From NCBI RefSeq assembly GCF_010729105.1, contig NZ_AP022573.1, positions 2,728,001-2,792,000 on the forward strand: DNA of 64,000 nt, read 5' to 3'. A program made the translations under genes and the position numbers. Positions 18,733-29,280 of the stretch are shown piece after piece. The stretch is from Mycobacterium saskatchewanense. Lineage in GTDB: Bacteria > Actinomycetota > Actinomycetes > Mycobacteriales > Mycobacteriaceae. Numbering within the stretch: position 1 is the first letter of the stretch; the number at the start of each line of letters is the position of its first letter. The notes under the pieces were generated by a model. The model had not been told where the DNA came from and made no database searches. It worked only from the letters and a program-made list of their open reading frames with translations.

Positions 18733-20877
18733 TTACGTCAGCGACTTCGGCGGCAGGAACCGCTCGCCGTACTTGTCCGCCAGCTCGCGGGCGCGGGCCA
18801 CGAAGGCCTCCTTGCCCGTGCCGGCCGGACCCGAGTACCCGACGATGAACTGCGCGCTACCGCCGGTCCACGGCGGGAAGCCGATGCCCATGATCGAGCC
18901 GATGTTGGCGTCGGCGGTCGACGTCAGCACGCCCTCGTCGAGGCACTTCTGGGTTTCCAGCGCCTCGGCGAACAGCATCCGGTCGATCATGTCCTGCAGC
19001 GGCGGCTGCGACGAGCCCGACTTGAAGGTCTCCCGCAAGCCCGGCCACAGTCCCGCGCGCTTGCCGTCGACATACTCGTAGAAGCCCGCTCCCTTCAACC
19101 GTGAGGGGCGGCCGATTTCGATCATCTTCTCGACGACGGCCTCCGCCGGGTGCGGCTCGTAGGTGCCGCCGGCGTCCTCGACGCCCTTGCGGGTCGCGGC
19201 GGCGATCTTGTGCATCAGCTCGAGGTTGAGCTCGTCGGACAGCTGCAGCGGCGGCGCCGGGTAGCCGGCCTGCGAGCCGGCGTGCTCGATGCTGGCCGGC
19301 TCCACGCCCTCACCGAGCATCGCGAGCGCCTCGTTGACGAACGTGCCGATGACGCGGCTGGTGAAGAAGCCGCGGCTGTCGTTCACCACGATCGGGGTCT
19401 TGCCGATGGCCAGCGTGTAGTCGAACACCCGGGCCAGCGCCTCGTCGGATGTCTTCTCGCCCTTGATGATTTCGACGAGTGGCATCTTGTCGACGGGTGA
19501 GAAGAAGTGGATCCCGATGAAGTCCTCCTGGCGCTTCACGCCGGTCGCCAGACCCGTGATCGGCAGCGTCGAGGTGTTGGACCCGAGCAGCGCGTTGGGC
19601 TCGACGATGTCCTCGATCTCCTGGAACACCTTGTGCTTGAGTTCCTGGTTCTCGAAGACCGCCTCGATCACGAAGTCGACGCCCTTGAAATCGGCCGGGT
19701 CGGCCGACGGCTTGATGCGGTCCAGCAGCGCCTTGCTCTTCTCCTCGGTGGTCTTGCCCCGCTGAAGCGCCTTGGCCTCCAGCTTTTCCGAGTAACCCTT
19801 GCCCTTCTCGGCGGCCTCGAGGCTGACGTCCTTGAGCACCACGTCGTAGCCGGCCTTGGCCGACACGTAGGCGATGCCGGCGCCCATCATGCCCGCCCCC
19901 AACACACCGATCTTGTTGATCGGGGTCTTGCCGATGCCCTCAGGCCGCGAACCACCGCCGTTAATGTGCTGCAGGTCGAAGAAGAACGCCTGGATCATGT
20001 TCTTGGCGACCTGGCCGGTGACCAGTTCGGTGAAGTAACGGCTCTCGATGCGGCTGGCGGTGTCGAAGTCGACCTGCGTGCCCTCGACCGCGGCGGCCAA
20101 AATGGCCCGCGGCGCCGGCATCGGCGCGCCCTTGAGCTGCTTGCGCAACAGCGACGGGAACGACGGCAGGATCGCGGCCAGCGCGGGGCTGCTGGGGGTG
20201 CCGCCAGGGATCTTGTACCCCTTCACGTCCCATGGCTGCGTGTGCGCCTCGGGGTTGGCCTTGATCCACGCCTTGGCCGCCGGGACCAGTTCGTCCACGC
20301 TGCCGACGATCTCGTCGACGAGGCCGTTGTCCTTGGCCGCGGCGGGCTTGAAGCGGGTGCCCTGGCTCAGGACGTTGACGAAGGCGTTCTGGATGCCGAG
20401 CATCCGGACCGTTCGGGTGACACCGCCGCCGCCGGGCAGCAGACCCAACGTGACCTCGGGCAGCCCGATCTGGACGCCCTTGACGTCGGCGACGATGCGG
20501 TGGTGACAGGCGAGCGCGATCTCCAGACCGCCGCCCAGCGCCGCGCCGTTGATGGCGGCCACCACCGGCTTGCCAAGCGTTTCGAGCGCGCGCAGATCAC
20601 GCTTGATGTCCTCGACCTCGGCGAAGATCTCGCCGGCGTTCTCCGGGCCGGCGGTGATCATGCTCTTCAGGTCACCACCGGCGAAGAACGTCTTCTTACC
20701 GCTGGTGATCACCACGCCGGTGACCGAGTCCTTCTCGGCGACAAGGCGTTCGACCGCCTTGTGCATGGACTCCTTGTAGTGCTCGTTCATCACGTTGGCC
20801 GACCCGGTCGGGTCGTCCAACGTCAGCGTGACGATGCCGTCGGCGTCCTTGTCCCACTGAATGGTGTTCTCTGCCAT
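18733..20877 (-). CDS. fadB: Fatty acid oxidation complex alpha subunit FadB
   Basis: A 714-residue bifunctional enzyme of beta-oxidation: enoyl-CoA hydratase (about residues 1-190) and L-3-hydroxyacyl-CoA dehydrogenase (about 320-610). The crotonase oxyanion segment is NGAALGGGLEIALA; the Rossmann motif is GVLGAGMMGAGIAY; the dehydrogenase motif is GIHFFSPVDKMPLVEI near residue 452. ATG 20877 lies just downstream of fadA on the same strand (4-bp gap), so the two form the thiolase-hydratase-dehydrogenase complex operon, as in M. tuberculosis Rv0859-Rv0860. Confidence 0.95.
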   Translation of the reverse strand: MAENTIQWDKDADGIVTLTLDDPTGSANVMNEHYKESMHKAVERLVAEKDSVTGVVITSGKKTFFAGGDLKSMITAGPENAGEIFAEVEDIKRDLRALETLGKPVVAAINGAALGGGLEIALACHHRIVADVKGVQIGLPEVTLGLLPGGGGVTRTVRMLGIQNAFVNVLSQGTRFKPAAAKDNGLVDEIVGSVDELVPAAKAWIKANPEAHTQPWDVKGYKIPGGTPSSPALAAILPSFPSLLRKQLKGAPMPAPRAILAAAVEGTQVDFDTASRIESRYFTELVTGQVAKNMIQAFFFDLQHINGGGSRPEGIGKTPINKIGVLGAGMMGAGIAYVSAKAGYDVVLKDVSLEAAEKGKGYSEKLEAKALQRGKTTEEKSKALLDRIKPSADPADFKGVDFVIEAVFENQELKHKVFQEIEDIVEPNALLGSNTSTLPITGLATGVKRQEDFIGIHFFSPVDKMPLVEIIKGEKTSDEALARVFDYTLAIGKTPIVVNDSRGFFTSRVIGTFVNEALAMLGEGVEPASIEHAGSQAGYPAPPLQLSDELNLELMHKIAAATRKGVEDAGGTYEPHPAEAVVEKMIEIGRPSRLKGAGFYEYVDGKRAGLWPGLRETFKSGSSQPPLQDMIDRMLFAEALETQKCLDEGVLTSTADANIGSIMGIGFPPWTGGSAQFIVGYSGPAGTGKEAFVARARELADKYGERFLPPKSLT

Positions 20878-20881
20878 GGTC

Positions 20882-22093
<1,212 letters not shown>

Positions 22094-22277
22094 GACAACT
22101 TCCTTTTCGTTCTCTTCTCGAGAAATGGGGTTTCGGGTCCGTCGTAAACAGTAGGCCCAGTACCAGCACACTAACAGGGGCCCCGGCCAACCTGTTGGTT
22201 GGGCGGAAGGGTGCTGGTCACGGCGCCCGGACGTGACACCGCGGCCACGGCAGGCCCGGTGGATAAGCTCGACCACC

Positions 22278-23447
22278 ATGACGGTGTCGAGACTGCGGCC
22301 GTATGCGACCACCGTGTTCGCCGAGATGTCGGCCCTGGCATCGCGGGTCGGCGCGGTGAACCTCGGCCAGGGCTTTCCCGACGAGGACGGCCCGCCCGCG
22401 ATGCTCAAGGCCGCCCAGGACGCCATCGCCGCCGGAGTCAACCAGTACCCGCCGGGCATCGGTGTGGCCTCGCTGCGGGAGGCCATCGCCGAGCAACGGC
22501 GACGGCACTTCGGCGTTCAGTACGACCCGGACACCGAGGTGCTCGTGACGGTGGGCGCCACCGAGGCGATCGCCGCGGCGGTCAGCGGCCTGGTCGAACC
22601 GGGTTCGGAGGTGCTGCTGATCGAGCCCTTCTACGACTCGTACTCACCCGTGGTGGCGATGGCCTGTTCGCAACGGGTGGCCGTTCCGCTCGTGCCCGAT
22701 GGACGCGGCTTCGCCGTGGACATCGACGCGCTGCGGCGCGCGGTGACGTCCCGGACCCGCGCGCTGATCGTCAACTCGCCGCACAACCCGACCGGGACGG
22801 TGCTGAGCGAAGCCGAACTGGCGGCGATCGCGGAGATCGCGGTCGCCGCCGACCTGCTGGTGATCACCGACGAGGTGTACGAGCACCTGGTGTATGACGG
22901 CCACCGGCACCTGCCGCTGGCAGCCTTCGACGGCATGGCCGAGCGCACGATAACGATCTCCAGCGCGGCCAAGATGTTCAACTGCACAGGCTGGAAGATC
23001 GGATGGGCCTGTGGCCCTGCGAATCTCATTGCTGGGGTGCGCGCGGCCAAGCAGTACCTGAGCTATGTCGGCGGCGCCCCGTTCCAGCCCGCGGTTGCGC
23101 TCGCGCTGGACACCGAGGACGCCTGGGTGGCGGGGCTGCGCCGCTCGCTGCGGGTCCGGCGCGACCGGTTGGCCGAGGGTCTCACCGAAATCGGCTTCGA
23201 GGTTCACCACAGCAACGGCAGTTACTTCCTGTGCGCGGACCCGCGGCCTCTGGGATACGACGACAGCACCGCGTTTTGTGCGGCGTTGCCGGAGCGGGTC
23301 GGGGTGGCCGCCATCCCACTGTCGGCGTTCTGTGACCCGGACGGCCCGCACGTCACAGCGTGGAATCATTTGGTGCGCTTCACCTTCTGCAAGCGCGACG
23401 ACACCCTTGACGAGGCACTCGGCCGACTGGCCGCGCTGCGCCGGTAA
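22278..23447 (+). CDS. dapC: PLP aminotransferase (DapC-type)
   Basis: A 389-residue fold-type I aminotransferase, in the position of M. tuberculosis dapC (N-succinyldiaminopimelate aminotransferase, lysine and peptidoglycan precursor pathway). The PLP Lys is in [16 protein letters not shown] near residue 232; NSPHNPTG and the C-terminal phosphate-binding Arg segment ([10 protein letters not shown]) are present. ATG 22278. The enzyme could also act on other amino acids, since this family is broad. Confidence 0.85.
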   Translation: MTVSRLRPYATTVFAEMSALASRVGAVNLGQGFPDEDGPPAMLKAAQDAIAAGVNQYPPGIGVASLREAIAEQRRRHFGVQYDPDTEVLVTVGATEAIAAAVSGLVEPGSEVLLIEPFYDSYSPVVAMACSQRVAVPLVPDGRGFAVDIDALRRAVTSRTRALIVNSPHNPTGTVLSEAELAAIAEIAVAADLLVITDEVYEHLVYDGHRHLPLAAFDGMAERTITISSAAKMFNCTGWKIGWACGPANLIAGVRAAKQYLSYVGGAPFQPAVALALDTEDAWVAGLRRSLRVRRDRLAEGLTEIGFEVHHSNGSYFLCADPRPLGYDDSTAFCAALPERVGVAAIPLSAFCDPDGPHVTAWNHLVRFTFCKRDDTLDEALGRLAALRR

Positions 23448-23451
23448 GCGC

Positions 23452-23904
23452 CTATGTGACCGGTCCGCCCTCGGTGCCCATGACGCGATCGCGGAGCCCC
23501 TCCAGCGCCGAGTGCAGGATCTTCTTGCGGGCCCGGCTGACCCAGAATTCGGGCAGCGGCGCCGACGGTTCGACCGTGATGGTGAACCGCACCCGGGTCT
23601 TCTCGTCGCCCTCGCGGGTCAGGTTGTACTCACCGTGCTGACCGTGCTGTTGCGCGGTCTTCGCGGCATCCCACACCATCCAGTCGGGGCCCCAGTGATA
23701 TTCGAGCATTTCGGTGTCGTGGATGCCCGTCACCGCGATGGTGACCTTGACGTGGTGCGGCCGCCCGTCGGGGTGCTTGTCGACCACTTCGACCCGCTTG
23801 TGGACCGACGACCAGAATGGCACGGCGTCCATGTCGGCGAGCGCCTCCATGATCACTTCCGGGGGCGCGTCGATCACGATCTCGGACGAAGCTTGTACGG
23901 CCAC
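23452..23904 (-). CDS. SRPBCC/START-like lipid-binding protein 1 (Rv0857-like)
   Basis: A 150-residue helix-grip protein (SEIVIDAPPEVIMEALADMDAVPFW, split here: SEIVIDAPPEVIMEAL then ADMDAVPFW) of the polyketide cyclase/SRPBCC group that binds hydrophobic ligands. GTG 23904 gives the family start. It is the last of three related genes interleaved with a CoA-transferase. Very similar to the next gene, so a tandem duplicate. Confidence 0.82.
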   Translation of the reverse strand: MAVQASSEIVIDAPPEVIMEALADMDAVPFWSSVHKRVEVVDKHPDGRPHHVKVTIAVTGIHDTEMLEYHWGPDWMVWDAAKTAQQHGQHGEYNLTREGDEKTRVRFTITVEPSAPLPEFWVSRARKKILHSALEGLRDRVMGTEGGPVT

Positions 23905-23965
23905 TGCTATCAAGTTAGCAACCGGAACGCCGCTCGCGAAGCCAAAATCGCGACCGGTCGCGCGG

Positions 23966-24421
23966 CTACGACTGCTCGCCGGAATCCCCGACACCGGTCA
24001 CCAATTCGCGCAGACCCTCCATCGCCGCGTCCAGGACGTTCTCGCTCGCCCGCCGGACGATGAACTGCGGTATGGGCCCGGCTGGTTCGACCGTGAGGTC
24101 GAACCGCACCCGGGTCTTGTCGAGCCCCTCGGGCTTCAGGGTGTACTCGACGTGCTGGCCATGCTGCTGGGCGGTCCCCTGGGCGTCGTAGACCACCCAG
24201 TCGGGGCCCCAGTGATATTCGAGGATTTCCTTGTCGACGAGTCCCAGGATCTTGATCGTCGCTTTGACGTGGTGCGGCCGCCCGTCGGGATAGCGGTCGA
24301 TCACTTCCACCTGCTTGTGCAGCGGCGACCACGCGGACAGGACAGCCACGTCCGTCAGCGCCTCCATGACCTTCTCCGGCGGCGCGTCGACGACGAATTC
24401 TCGTGATGCTTTTACGGCCAC
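23966..24421 (-). CDS. SRPBCC/START-like lipid-binding protein 2 (Rv0856-like)
   Basis: A 151-residue paralogue of the preceding protein with shared blocks REFVVDAPPEKVMEAL, HPDGRPHHVKATI-type (here YPDGRPHHVKATIK) and EYHWGPDWVVYDA. GTG 24421 chosen; a TTG lies 9 bases upstream. Hydrophobic ligand unknown. Gap of 57 bp to the CoA-transferase upstream. Confidence 0.82.
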   Translation of the reverse strand: MAVKASREFVVDAPPEKVMEALTDVAVLSAWSPLHKQVEVIDRYPDGRPHHVKATIKILGLVDKEILEYHWGPDWVVYDAQGTAQQHGQHVEYTLKPEGLDKTRVRFDLTVEPAGPIPQFIVRRASENVLDAAMEGLRELVTGVGDSGEQS

Positions 24422-24478
24422 TGGGGTCAACCTAGCAATGCCGCCGTGCGACCGGACGGTTCTGACGTAATAGGCGCG

Positions 24479-25558
24479 CTACCAATTGATCTCGGTGAGG
24501 GGTGTGGTGGCCGCGGGTGGGGGCCCGACGGGTCCGGCCGGTGTGCGCGAGAAGCGCGGGGCGGGCGCGGCCTGGTCGGCGCCGTGGGCGGTGATCACCG
24601 TCGCGCGCGCCCGCAAGTGGCCGTCGGTGGCGGCCTCACCCCACGTCAACACCGGCGTGACGCACGCATCGGTGCCCGCGAAGGTCCGCACCCACGCGTC
24701 ACGGGTGCGGCCGGCGAATCGTTCGGCGAAGGTGTCGCGCATCCGCGCGTACGAACCGGTGTCGAGTTGGTTCGGGACCTCGTCGGGCGACAGTTCCAGC
24801 CCGCGCAACAACGCGGCGAAGAACTGCGGCTCGATGGCGCCCACCGCCACATACCTGCCGTCGGATGTCTCGTAGCAGCGGTAGAAGGGGGTACCCCCGT
24901 CGAGCAGGAAGGATTCACGCCGGTCGCGCAGCGCACCGGTCGACTTCATCGTCCACATCATCTGGGAGAGCAGGCTGACGCCGTCCACCATCGCCGCATC
25001 GATCACCTGGCCCCGGCCCGAGCGCTCCCGCTCGTACAGGGCCGCGACGATGCCCACCAGCACCAGCATCGAACCGCCGCCGAAGTCGGCGACGAGATTG
25101 AGCGGCGGTGTCGGCGGCCGGTCGGCGTAGCCCATTGCTGACAGCGCGCCGGTGCTCGACAGGTAGTTGATGTCATGGCCCGCCGTGGATGCAAGCGGAC
25201 CGTCCTGTCCCCAGCCGGTGACCCGCGCGAAAATCAGCCGCGGGTTGACCGCCGCGCAGTCGTCCGGCCCGATGCCGAGTCGTTCGCAGGTGCCGGGCCG
25301 GAAGCAGTCGAGCAGCACGTCGGCTTTGGCGGCGAGGTCCACCAGCGTCTGGGGCCGCGCCTTGACGTCCAGGTCGACGATCCGCTTGCCGCGGTGCAGC
25401 AGGTCGCGGTCCTCGGCCGGCATAACCACGCCGCCGGGTCGGCGCACCCGCACCACGTCGGCCCCCAGGTCGGCAAGCACCATCCCGGCGTGCGGCCCGG
25501 GCCCGATGCCGCCGAGTTCGATCACCTTCACCCCGGCCAGCGGGCCACGGTCGCCCAC
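24479..25558 (-). CDS. far: CoA-transferase family III, Far-type (alpha-methylacyl-CoA racemase/fatty acid racemase)
   Basis: A 359-residue class III CoA-transferase/racemase ([19 protein letters not shown] start; [12 protein letters not shown]; catalytic Asp in AGHDINYLS near residue 132; [11 protein letters not shown]). Length and neighbours match M. tuberculosis Rv0855 (far). GTG 25558 is chosen because the protein starts there with the family pattern; the frame runs farther upstream only opposite the next gene. It likely inverts or activates branched acyl-CoAs for beta-oxidation. Confidence 0.87.
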   Translation of the reverse strand: MGDRGPLAGVKVIELGGIGPGPHAGMVLADLGADVVRVRRPGGVVMPAEDRDLLHRGKRIVDLDVKARPQTLVDLAAKADVLLDCFRPGTCERLGIGPDDCAAVNPRLIFARVTGWGQDGPLASTAGHDINYLSSTGALSAMGYADRPPTPPLNLVADFGGGSMLVLVGIVAALYERERSGRGQVIDAAMVDGVSLLSQMMWTMKSTGALRDRRESFLLDGGTPFYRCYETSDGRYVAVGAIEPQFFAALLRGLELSPDEVPNQLDTGSYARMRDTFAERFAGRTRDAWVRTFAGTDACVTPVLTWGEAATDGHLRARATVITAHGADQAAPAPRFSRTPAGPVGPPPAATTPLTEINW

Positions 25559-25563
25559 CCCGG

Positions 25564-26007
25564 CTACTTGCCCTTCTTCACCGTGAGCACCCGCTCGCGC
25601 AGCGCCTTGGTCGCCGAATCGATCGTTCCCTTGACGGCGCGCTTGAGCACGAAGCCGGGCAGCGGCACGTTGGGGTCCGCGACGAGCTCGAATTTGACGA
25701 GCGTCTCGGAGCCTTTCGGCACCAGGGTGTACTTGCCGTCCTGCGCCTTCTGCTGCGAGGAGCTGACCAGCGTCCAGCTCACCACGTTGTCGCCCCAGGT
25801 GTACGCCACCACCTGCTCGTCGGTGATGCCGGCAACCTTGACCTTCATCCGCACCTTGCTGGGCCGACCATCGTCCCCGGTCTCCAGGACCTCCGCGCTC
25901 TGGTGCGGCTCGGACCAGTCCGGCATCGCCTCGAAATCGGCGATGACGTCCAGAATCTCCTCGGGTCCGGCTTCGATGACGATGTCGCGGGATTCTTTGA
26001 TTGCCAT
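25564..26007 (-). CDS. SRPBCC/START-like protein 3 (Rv0854-like)
   Basis: A 147-residue helix-grip protein ([18 protein letters not shown] start), more distant from the other two but with the same [12 protein letters not shown] and VVAYTWGDN pattern positions. First gene of the minus-strand group SRPBCC-far-SRPBCC-SRPBCC, with 5 bp to far. Divergent from the decarboxylase, 58 bp apart. Confidence 0.82.
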   Translation of the reverse strand: MAIKESRDIVIEAGPEEILDVIADFEAMPDWSEPHQSAEVLETGDDGRPSKVRMKVKVAGITDEQVVAYTWGDNVVSWTLVSSSQQKAQDGKYTLVPKGSETLVKFELVADPNVPLPGFVLKRAVKGTIDSATKALRERVLTVKKGK

Positions 26008-26065
26008 GGCCCGCACGATACTTAAATGGCGTGGCGGCGGGAACGTATTCGACGGGCGTACCGTC

Positions 26066-27772
26066 ATGCATGTGACTGATGCCCATCTGAATTCGTGGTC
26101 GGACGACCCCGTCTACACCGTCGGTGACTACCTCCTGGACCGCCTGGCCGAACTCGGCGTCACCGAGATCTTCGGCGTTCCCGGCGACTACAACCTGGCA
26201 TTCTTGGACCATATCGTCGCCCATCCGGCCATCCGCTGGGTCGGCAGCGCCAACGAGCTCAACGCGGGCTATGCCGCCGACGGCTACGGCCGACTGCGCG
26301 GAATGTCGGCCGTGGTAACCACTTTCGGAGTGGGTGAACTGTCAGCGGCCAACGCGATCGCGGGCAGCTACGCCGAACATGTGCCCGTGGTGCACATCGT
26401 GGGAGGCCCGTCGAAAGACGCGCAGGGCACCCGGCGGGCGCTGCACCACTCGCTCGGTGACGGGGACTTCGAACACTTCTTTCGGGTCAGTCGCGAATTC
26501 ACCTGCGCGCAGGCCAATCTGATGCCGGCCACGGCGCGCCGGGAAATCGACCGGGTGCTCAGCGAGGTCCGCGAGCAGAAGCGGCCCGGCTACATCCTGT
26601 TGTCCACCGACGTGGCCCGGTTCCCCACCGAACGGCCCGCGGAGCCGCTGCCCCACTATCCCGGCGGCACCAGCCCGCGGGCGCTCGCGCTGTTCGTCGA
26701 GGCAGCCACCGAACTCATCGGCGACCACCGGTTGACCGTGCTCGCCGACCTGCTGGTTCATCGCCTGCACGCCGTCAAGGAACTGGAGGCACTGCTGGCG
26801 GCCGACGTGGTGCCGCACGCCACGCTGATGTGGGGGAAGAGCCTGCTCGACGAGAGCTCGCCCGATTTTCTGGGCATTTACGCGGGTTCGGCGAGCGCCG
26901 AATGGGTGCGCACCGCCATCGAGGAGGCGCCCGTGCTGGTGACGGCGGGGGTGGTGTTCACCGACATGGTCAGCGGTTTCTTCAGCCAGCGGATCGATCC
27001 CGCGCGAACCATCGACGTGGGGCAGTACCAGAGCAGCGTGGCCGGCGAAGTGTTCGCGCCACTGGAGATGGGCGCCGCCCTCGAGGCGCTGGCCACCATC
27101 CTGGCCCGGCGCGGAATCAGTTCGCCGCCCGTCGCGGCGCCGCCCGCCGATCCTCCGCCGCCTCCCCCGGCGCGTGACCAGCCGCTCACCCAACGGATGC
27201 TGTGGGACCGGCTTTGCGTGGCGCTCACGCCGGGCAACGTGGTGCTTGCCGACCAGGGCACCTCTTTCTACGGCATGGCCGACCACCGGCTGCCGCAAGG
27301 GGTTACCTTCATCGGCCAACCGCTCTGGGGCTCAATCGGTTACACGCTGCCCGCGGCGGTGGGTGCCGCGGTGGCCCACCCGGACCGCAGGACCGTGCTG
27401 CTGATCGGCGACGGCGCCGCACAGCTCACCATCCAGGAACTCGGCACCTTCTCCAGGGAAGGGCTGTCGCCCGTCATCGTGGTCGTCAACAACGACGGCT
27501 ACACCGTCGAGCGGGCGATCCACGGCAAGACGGCGCCCTACAACGACATCGTCGCCTGGTGTTGGACCGATATCCCACACGCGCTGGGGGTCAGCGATCA
27601 CCTGGTGTTCCGGGCGCGGACCTACGGCGAGCTCGACGATGCGCTGACCGAGGCCGCCGAGCACCGCGACCGCATGGTCTTCGTCGAGGTGGTGTTGCCG
27701 CGGCTGGAGATCCCGCATCTGCTCGGCCAACTCGTCGGGCCCATGGCGCCCGTCGGCGACAGCGACGGCTGA
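26066..27772 (+). CDS. kdc: Thiamine-diphosphate alpha-keto acid decarboxylase (Kdc/IPDC, Rv0853c-like)
   Basis: A 568-residue cytosolic enzyme of the pyruvate/indolepyruvate/branched-chain keto-acid decarboxylase family. The ThDP-activating Glu is in [14 protein letters not shown] near residue 63. The His pair appears in [11 protein letters not shown]. The ThDP-Mg motif runs from IGDGAAQLT (near 447) to [10 protein letters not shown] Pro-rich linker ([11 protein letters not shown]) joins the middle and C-terminal domains. ATG 26066 is used; GTG 26072 also fits. It probably decarboxylates aromatic or branched 2-keto acids to aldehydes. It is the last gene collinear with the M. tuberculosis map. 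Confidence 0.9.
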   Translation: MHVTDAHLNSWSDDPVYTVGDYLLDRLAELGVTEIFGVPGDYNLAFLDHIVAHPAIRWVGSANELNAGYAADGYGRLRGMSAVVTTFGVGELSAANAIAGSYAEHVPVVHIVGGPSKDAQGTRRALHHSLGDGDFEHFFRVSREFTCAQANLMPATARREIDRVLSEVREQKRPGYILLSTDVARFPTERPAEPLPHYPGGTSPRALALFVEAATELIGDHRLTVLADLLVHRLHAVKELEALLAADVVPHATLMWGKSLLDESSPDFLGIYAGSASAEWVRTAIEEAPVLVTAGVVFTDMVSGFFSQRIDPARTIDVGQYQSSVAGEVFAPLEMGAALEALATILARRGISSPPVAAPPADPPPPPPARDQPLTQRMLWDRLCVALTPGNVVLADQGTSFYGMADHRLPQGVTFIGQPLWGSIGYTLPAAVGAAVAHPDRRTVLLIGDGAAQLTIQELGTFSREGLSPVIVVVNNDGYTVERAIHGKTAPYNDIVAWCWTDIPHALGVSDHLVFRARTYGELDDALTEAAEHRDRMVFVEVVLPRLEIPHLLGQLVGPMAPVGDSDG

Positions 27773-27793
27773 CGCGAGCCGCCGTCGGCGACA

Positions 27794-27973
27794 TCAGACG
27801 GGGCGCGTGGTCCGTTCCGGCGATCGCAGGATCGCCTGGATGGTCCGCCGGCAGCGCCCGCATTCGGCGCCCGCACCGCACGCCAGGGCCACATCCTTGG
27901 TCGTCGACGCCCCGGCTGCGACGACCTCCGTCACAGTCTGGCTGGTGACTCCATTGCACAGGCACACGAACAT
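27794..27973 (-). CDS. bfd: Bacterioferritin-associated ferredoxin Bfd
   Basis: A 59-residue [2Fe-2S] protein. The cluster ligands are CLC near the N-terminus (MFVCLCNGVT) and CGRC later (GAECGRCRRTI), giving the CxC...CxxC pattern of Bfd, which reduces bacterioferritin iron cores for release. No bacterioferritin gene lies nearby in this window. ATG 27973; end TGA at 27794. The gene lies 13 bp downstream of a two-domain protein on the same strand. Confidence 0.88.
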   Translation of the reverse strand: MFVCLCNGVTSQTVTEVVAAGASTTKDVALACGAGAECGRCRRTIQAILRSPERTTRPV

Positions 27974-27986
27974 CGGGCGATCTCGC

Positions 27987-28610
27987 TCAATCCGCCTCGA
28001 TACGCATCATGTCGAAGAACCGGCCGACGAAAAGTGGCGGATAGGCACCCACCCCAGCGCCGGACATCCATTCGGCGGCGGCGTCGGGATGGTCGATCCA
28101 GTTCCGCGCGCTGTCCTCGTCGGCGAACTCCTGCAGGATCAACACCTCGTCCTCGTCGTCGAAGGCGTGGAACACCCACGTCTTGCGGATTCCCGCCGCG
28201 GTGAACCTGTCCATCGCCGAACGGACCTCGGTGACCAGGGCGGAGACGTCGTCAACTCTGGCGATCGCGGCCACCACGACCCCCGGCGCCCCGGAAGTCG
28301 CCAGAGGCTCGGCGACGAATCGGTCGATGATCTCGCCCGCGAAGACCGCGGGGATGTCTTCCACGCCGGCGGCGTCGAACCAATCGAAGAAGACCCGAGA
28401 GCGGAGTAACTCGACGATCGGCTCCCGGCTGTGGACGCCGATCATCACCAGCACGCGGCGGTGGTCGTGCGTCGAGGTGTAGACGAGGACATGGTGGGCG
28501 CCGATGTCGGCGAGGGCCGACTTGTTGCGCTCGAGCAGCGGCCACACCCGCGTGGGGTCCGGGACGCGGTAGTCCGACGCGATGACCATCGAGTGGATCT
28601 CGTTCGTCAT
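27987..28610 (-). CDS. Two-repeat alpha/beta-barrel-like protein, unknown function
   Basis: A 207-residue soluble protein with two similar halves, each of about 90 residues. Half one reads HHVLVYTSTHDHRRVLVMIG then VFFDWFDAAGVEDIPAVFAGEI; half two reads KTWVFHAFDDEDEVLILQEF then EWMSGAGVGAYPPLFVGRFF. The layout looks like an internally duplicated ABM/EthD-type barrel. No catalytic residue recognised. Start ATG 28610. It follows an Mce-associated pair by 10 bp on the same strand, so it probably shares their transcript. Confidence 0.65.
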   Translation of the reverse strand: MTNEIHSMVIASDYRVPDPTRVWPLLERNKSALADIGAHHVLVYTSTHDHRRVLVMIGVHSREPIVELLRSRVFFDWFDAAGVEDIPAVFAGEIIDRFVAEPLATSGAPGVVVAAIARVDDVSALVTEVRSAMDRFTAAGIRKTWVFHAFDDEDEVLILQEFADEDSARNWIDHPDAAAEWMSGAGVGAYPPLFVGRFFDMMRIEAD

Positions 28611-28620
28611 CGTCACCGCG

Positions 28621-29280
28621 TTACACCGGGTTGAACGACGAAATGAGCCATTTGCCATCGGCTTTCGTCAACCTGACAGATACGCTGCTGGAGGTGAACG
28701 TCGGCTCCGGCCGATCCTTGCTCTGCGTGCTCTGGTTGACGAACAAGAGGACGACGGCCGAATCCGGGCGCAGATCGGACACGGCGGCGCGCAGCACCAC
28801 CGCGGTGGTCTTGACCGACTTCTGCTTGGCGGCCGGGGCGACGATCTGCTGAGTGAATTGGTCGTAGTAGGACAGGAAGTCGCCGGTCAGATGGGACTTC
28901 GCGGAAGAGAAGTCGCGGTCGAGGGTGTCGGGGGAATACGAGAGCACCGCCACGGTTCCCTCACTGGCGGCGTTGATCGCCGACTTCGCCACCGCGGTAT
29001 CCGTCGCGCTGTCCTGCCGGTAGAAGAACCAGTACGTGGCGCCCAGTAAGGCCAGCGAAGCGACAACGAGGCATGCCAGCGCGGCCGCGAGAATCTTTCC
29101 GGACGTCCGCTTCTTCACCCACGCGGCCATGCGCTTCGGCCGACCGGGCATTCCGTCGTGATCGTCCGCGTCCTCGACGGGCGCGGCATCCTCCGGCTCC
29201 TCGGCGTCGACCGTCTCCGCGACCTCGTCTTCTCGGTCGATCGCCGCCTTCTCGTCGACCGAGGTTTCGTCAGCGGTCAC
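28621..29280 (-). CDS. Mce-associated membrane protein (Mas), pair 1, second gene
   Basis: A 219-residue protein with an acidic cytosolic N-terminus, one membrane helix near residues 54-75 (ILAAALACLVVASLALLGA), and an exported NTF2-like domain (TLDRDFSSAKSHLTGDFLSYY; SDLRPDSAVVLLFVNQ; GKWLISSFNPV). These are the marks of Mce-associated proteins, which stabilise Mce lipid-import complexes. GTG 29280 overlaps the upstream stop. No mce operon is directly adjacent; the nearest starts 24 kb away. Confidence 0.85.
   Translation of the reverse strand: MTADETSVDEKAAIDREDEVAETVDAEEPEDAAPVEDADDHDGMPGRPKRMAAWVKKRTSGKILAAALACLVVASLALLGATYWFFYRQDSATDTAVAKSAINAASEGTVAVLSYSPDTLDRDFSSAKSHLTGDFLSYYDQFTQQIVAPAAKQKSVKTTAVVLRAAVSDLRPDSAVVLLFVNQSTQSKDRPEPTFTSSSVSVRLTKADGKWLISSFNPV

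Noticed and set aside
24479..26224. A fused frame joining the Far CoA-transferase with upstream sequence
   Set aside because: The upstream part is antisense to the SRPBCC 3 gene, which has a clear start and family motifs; the CoA-transferase start at 25558 matches family length.
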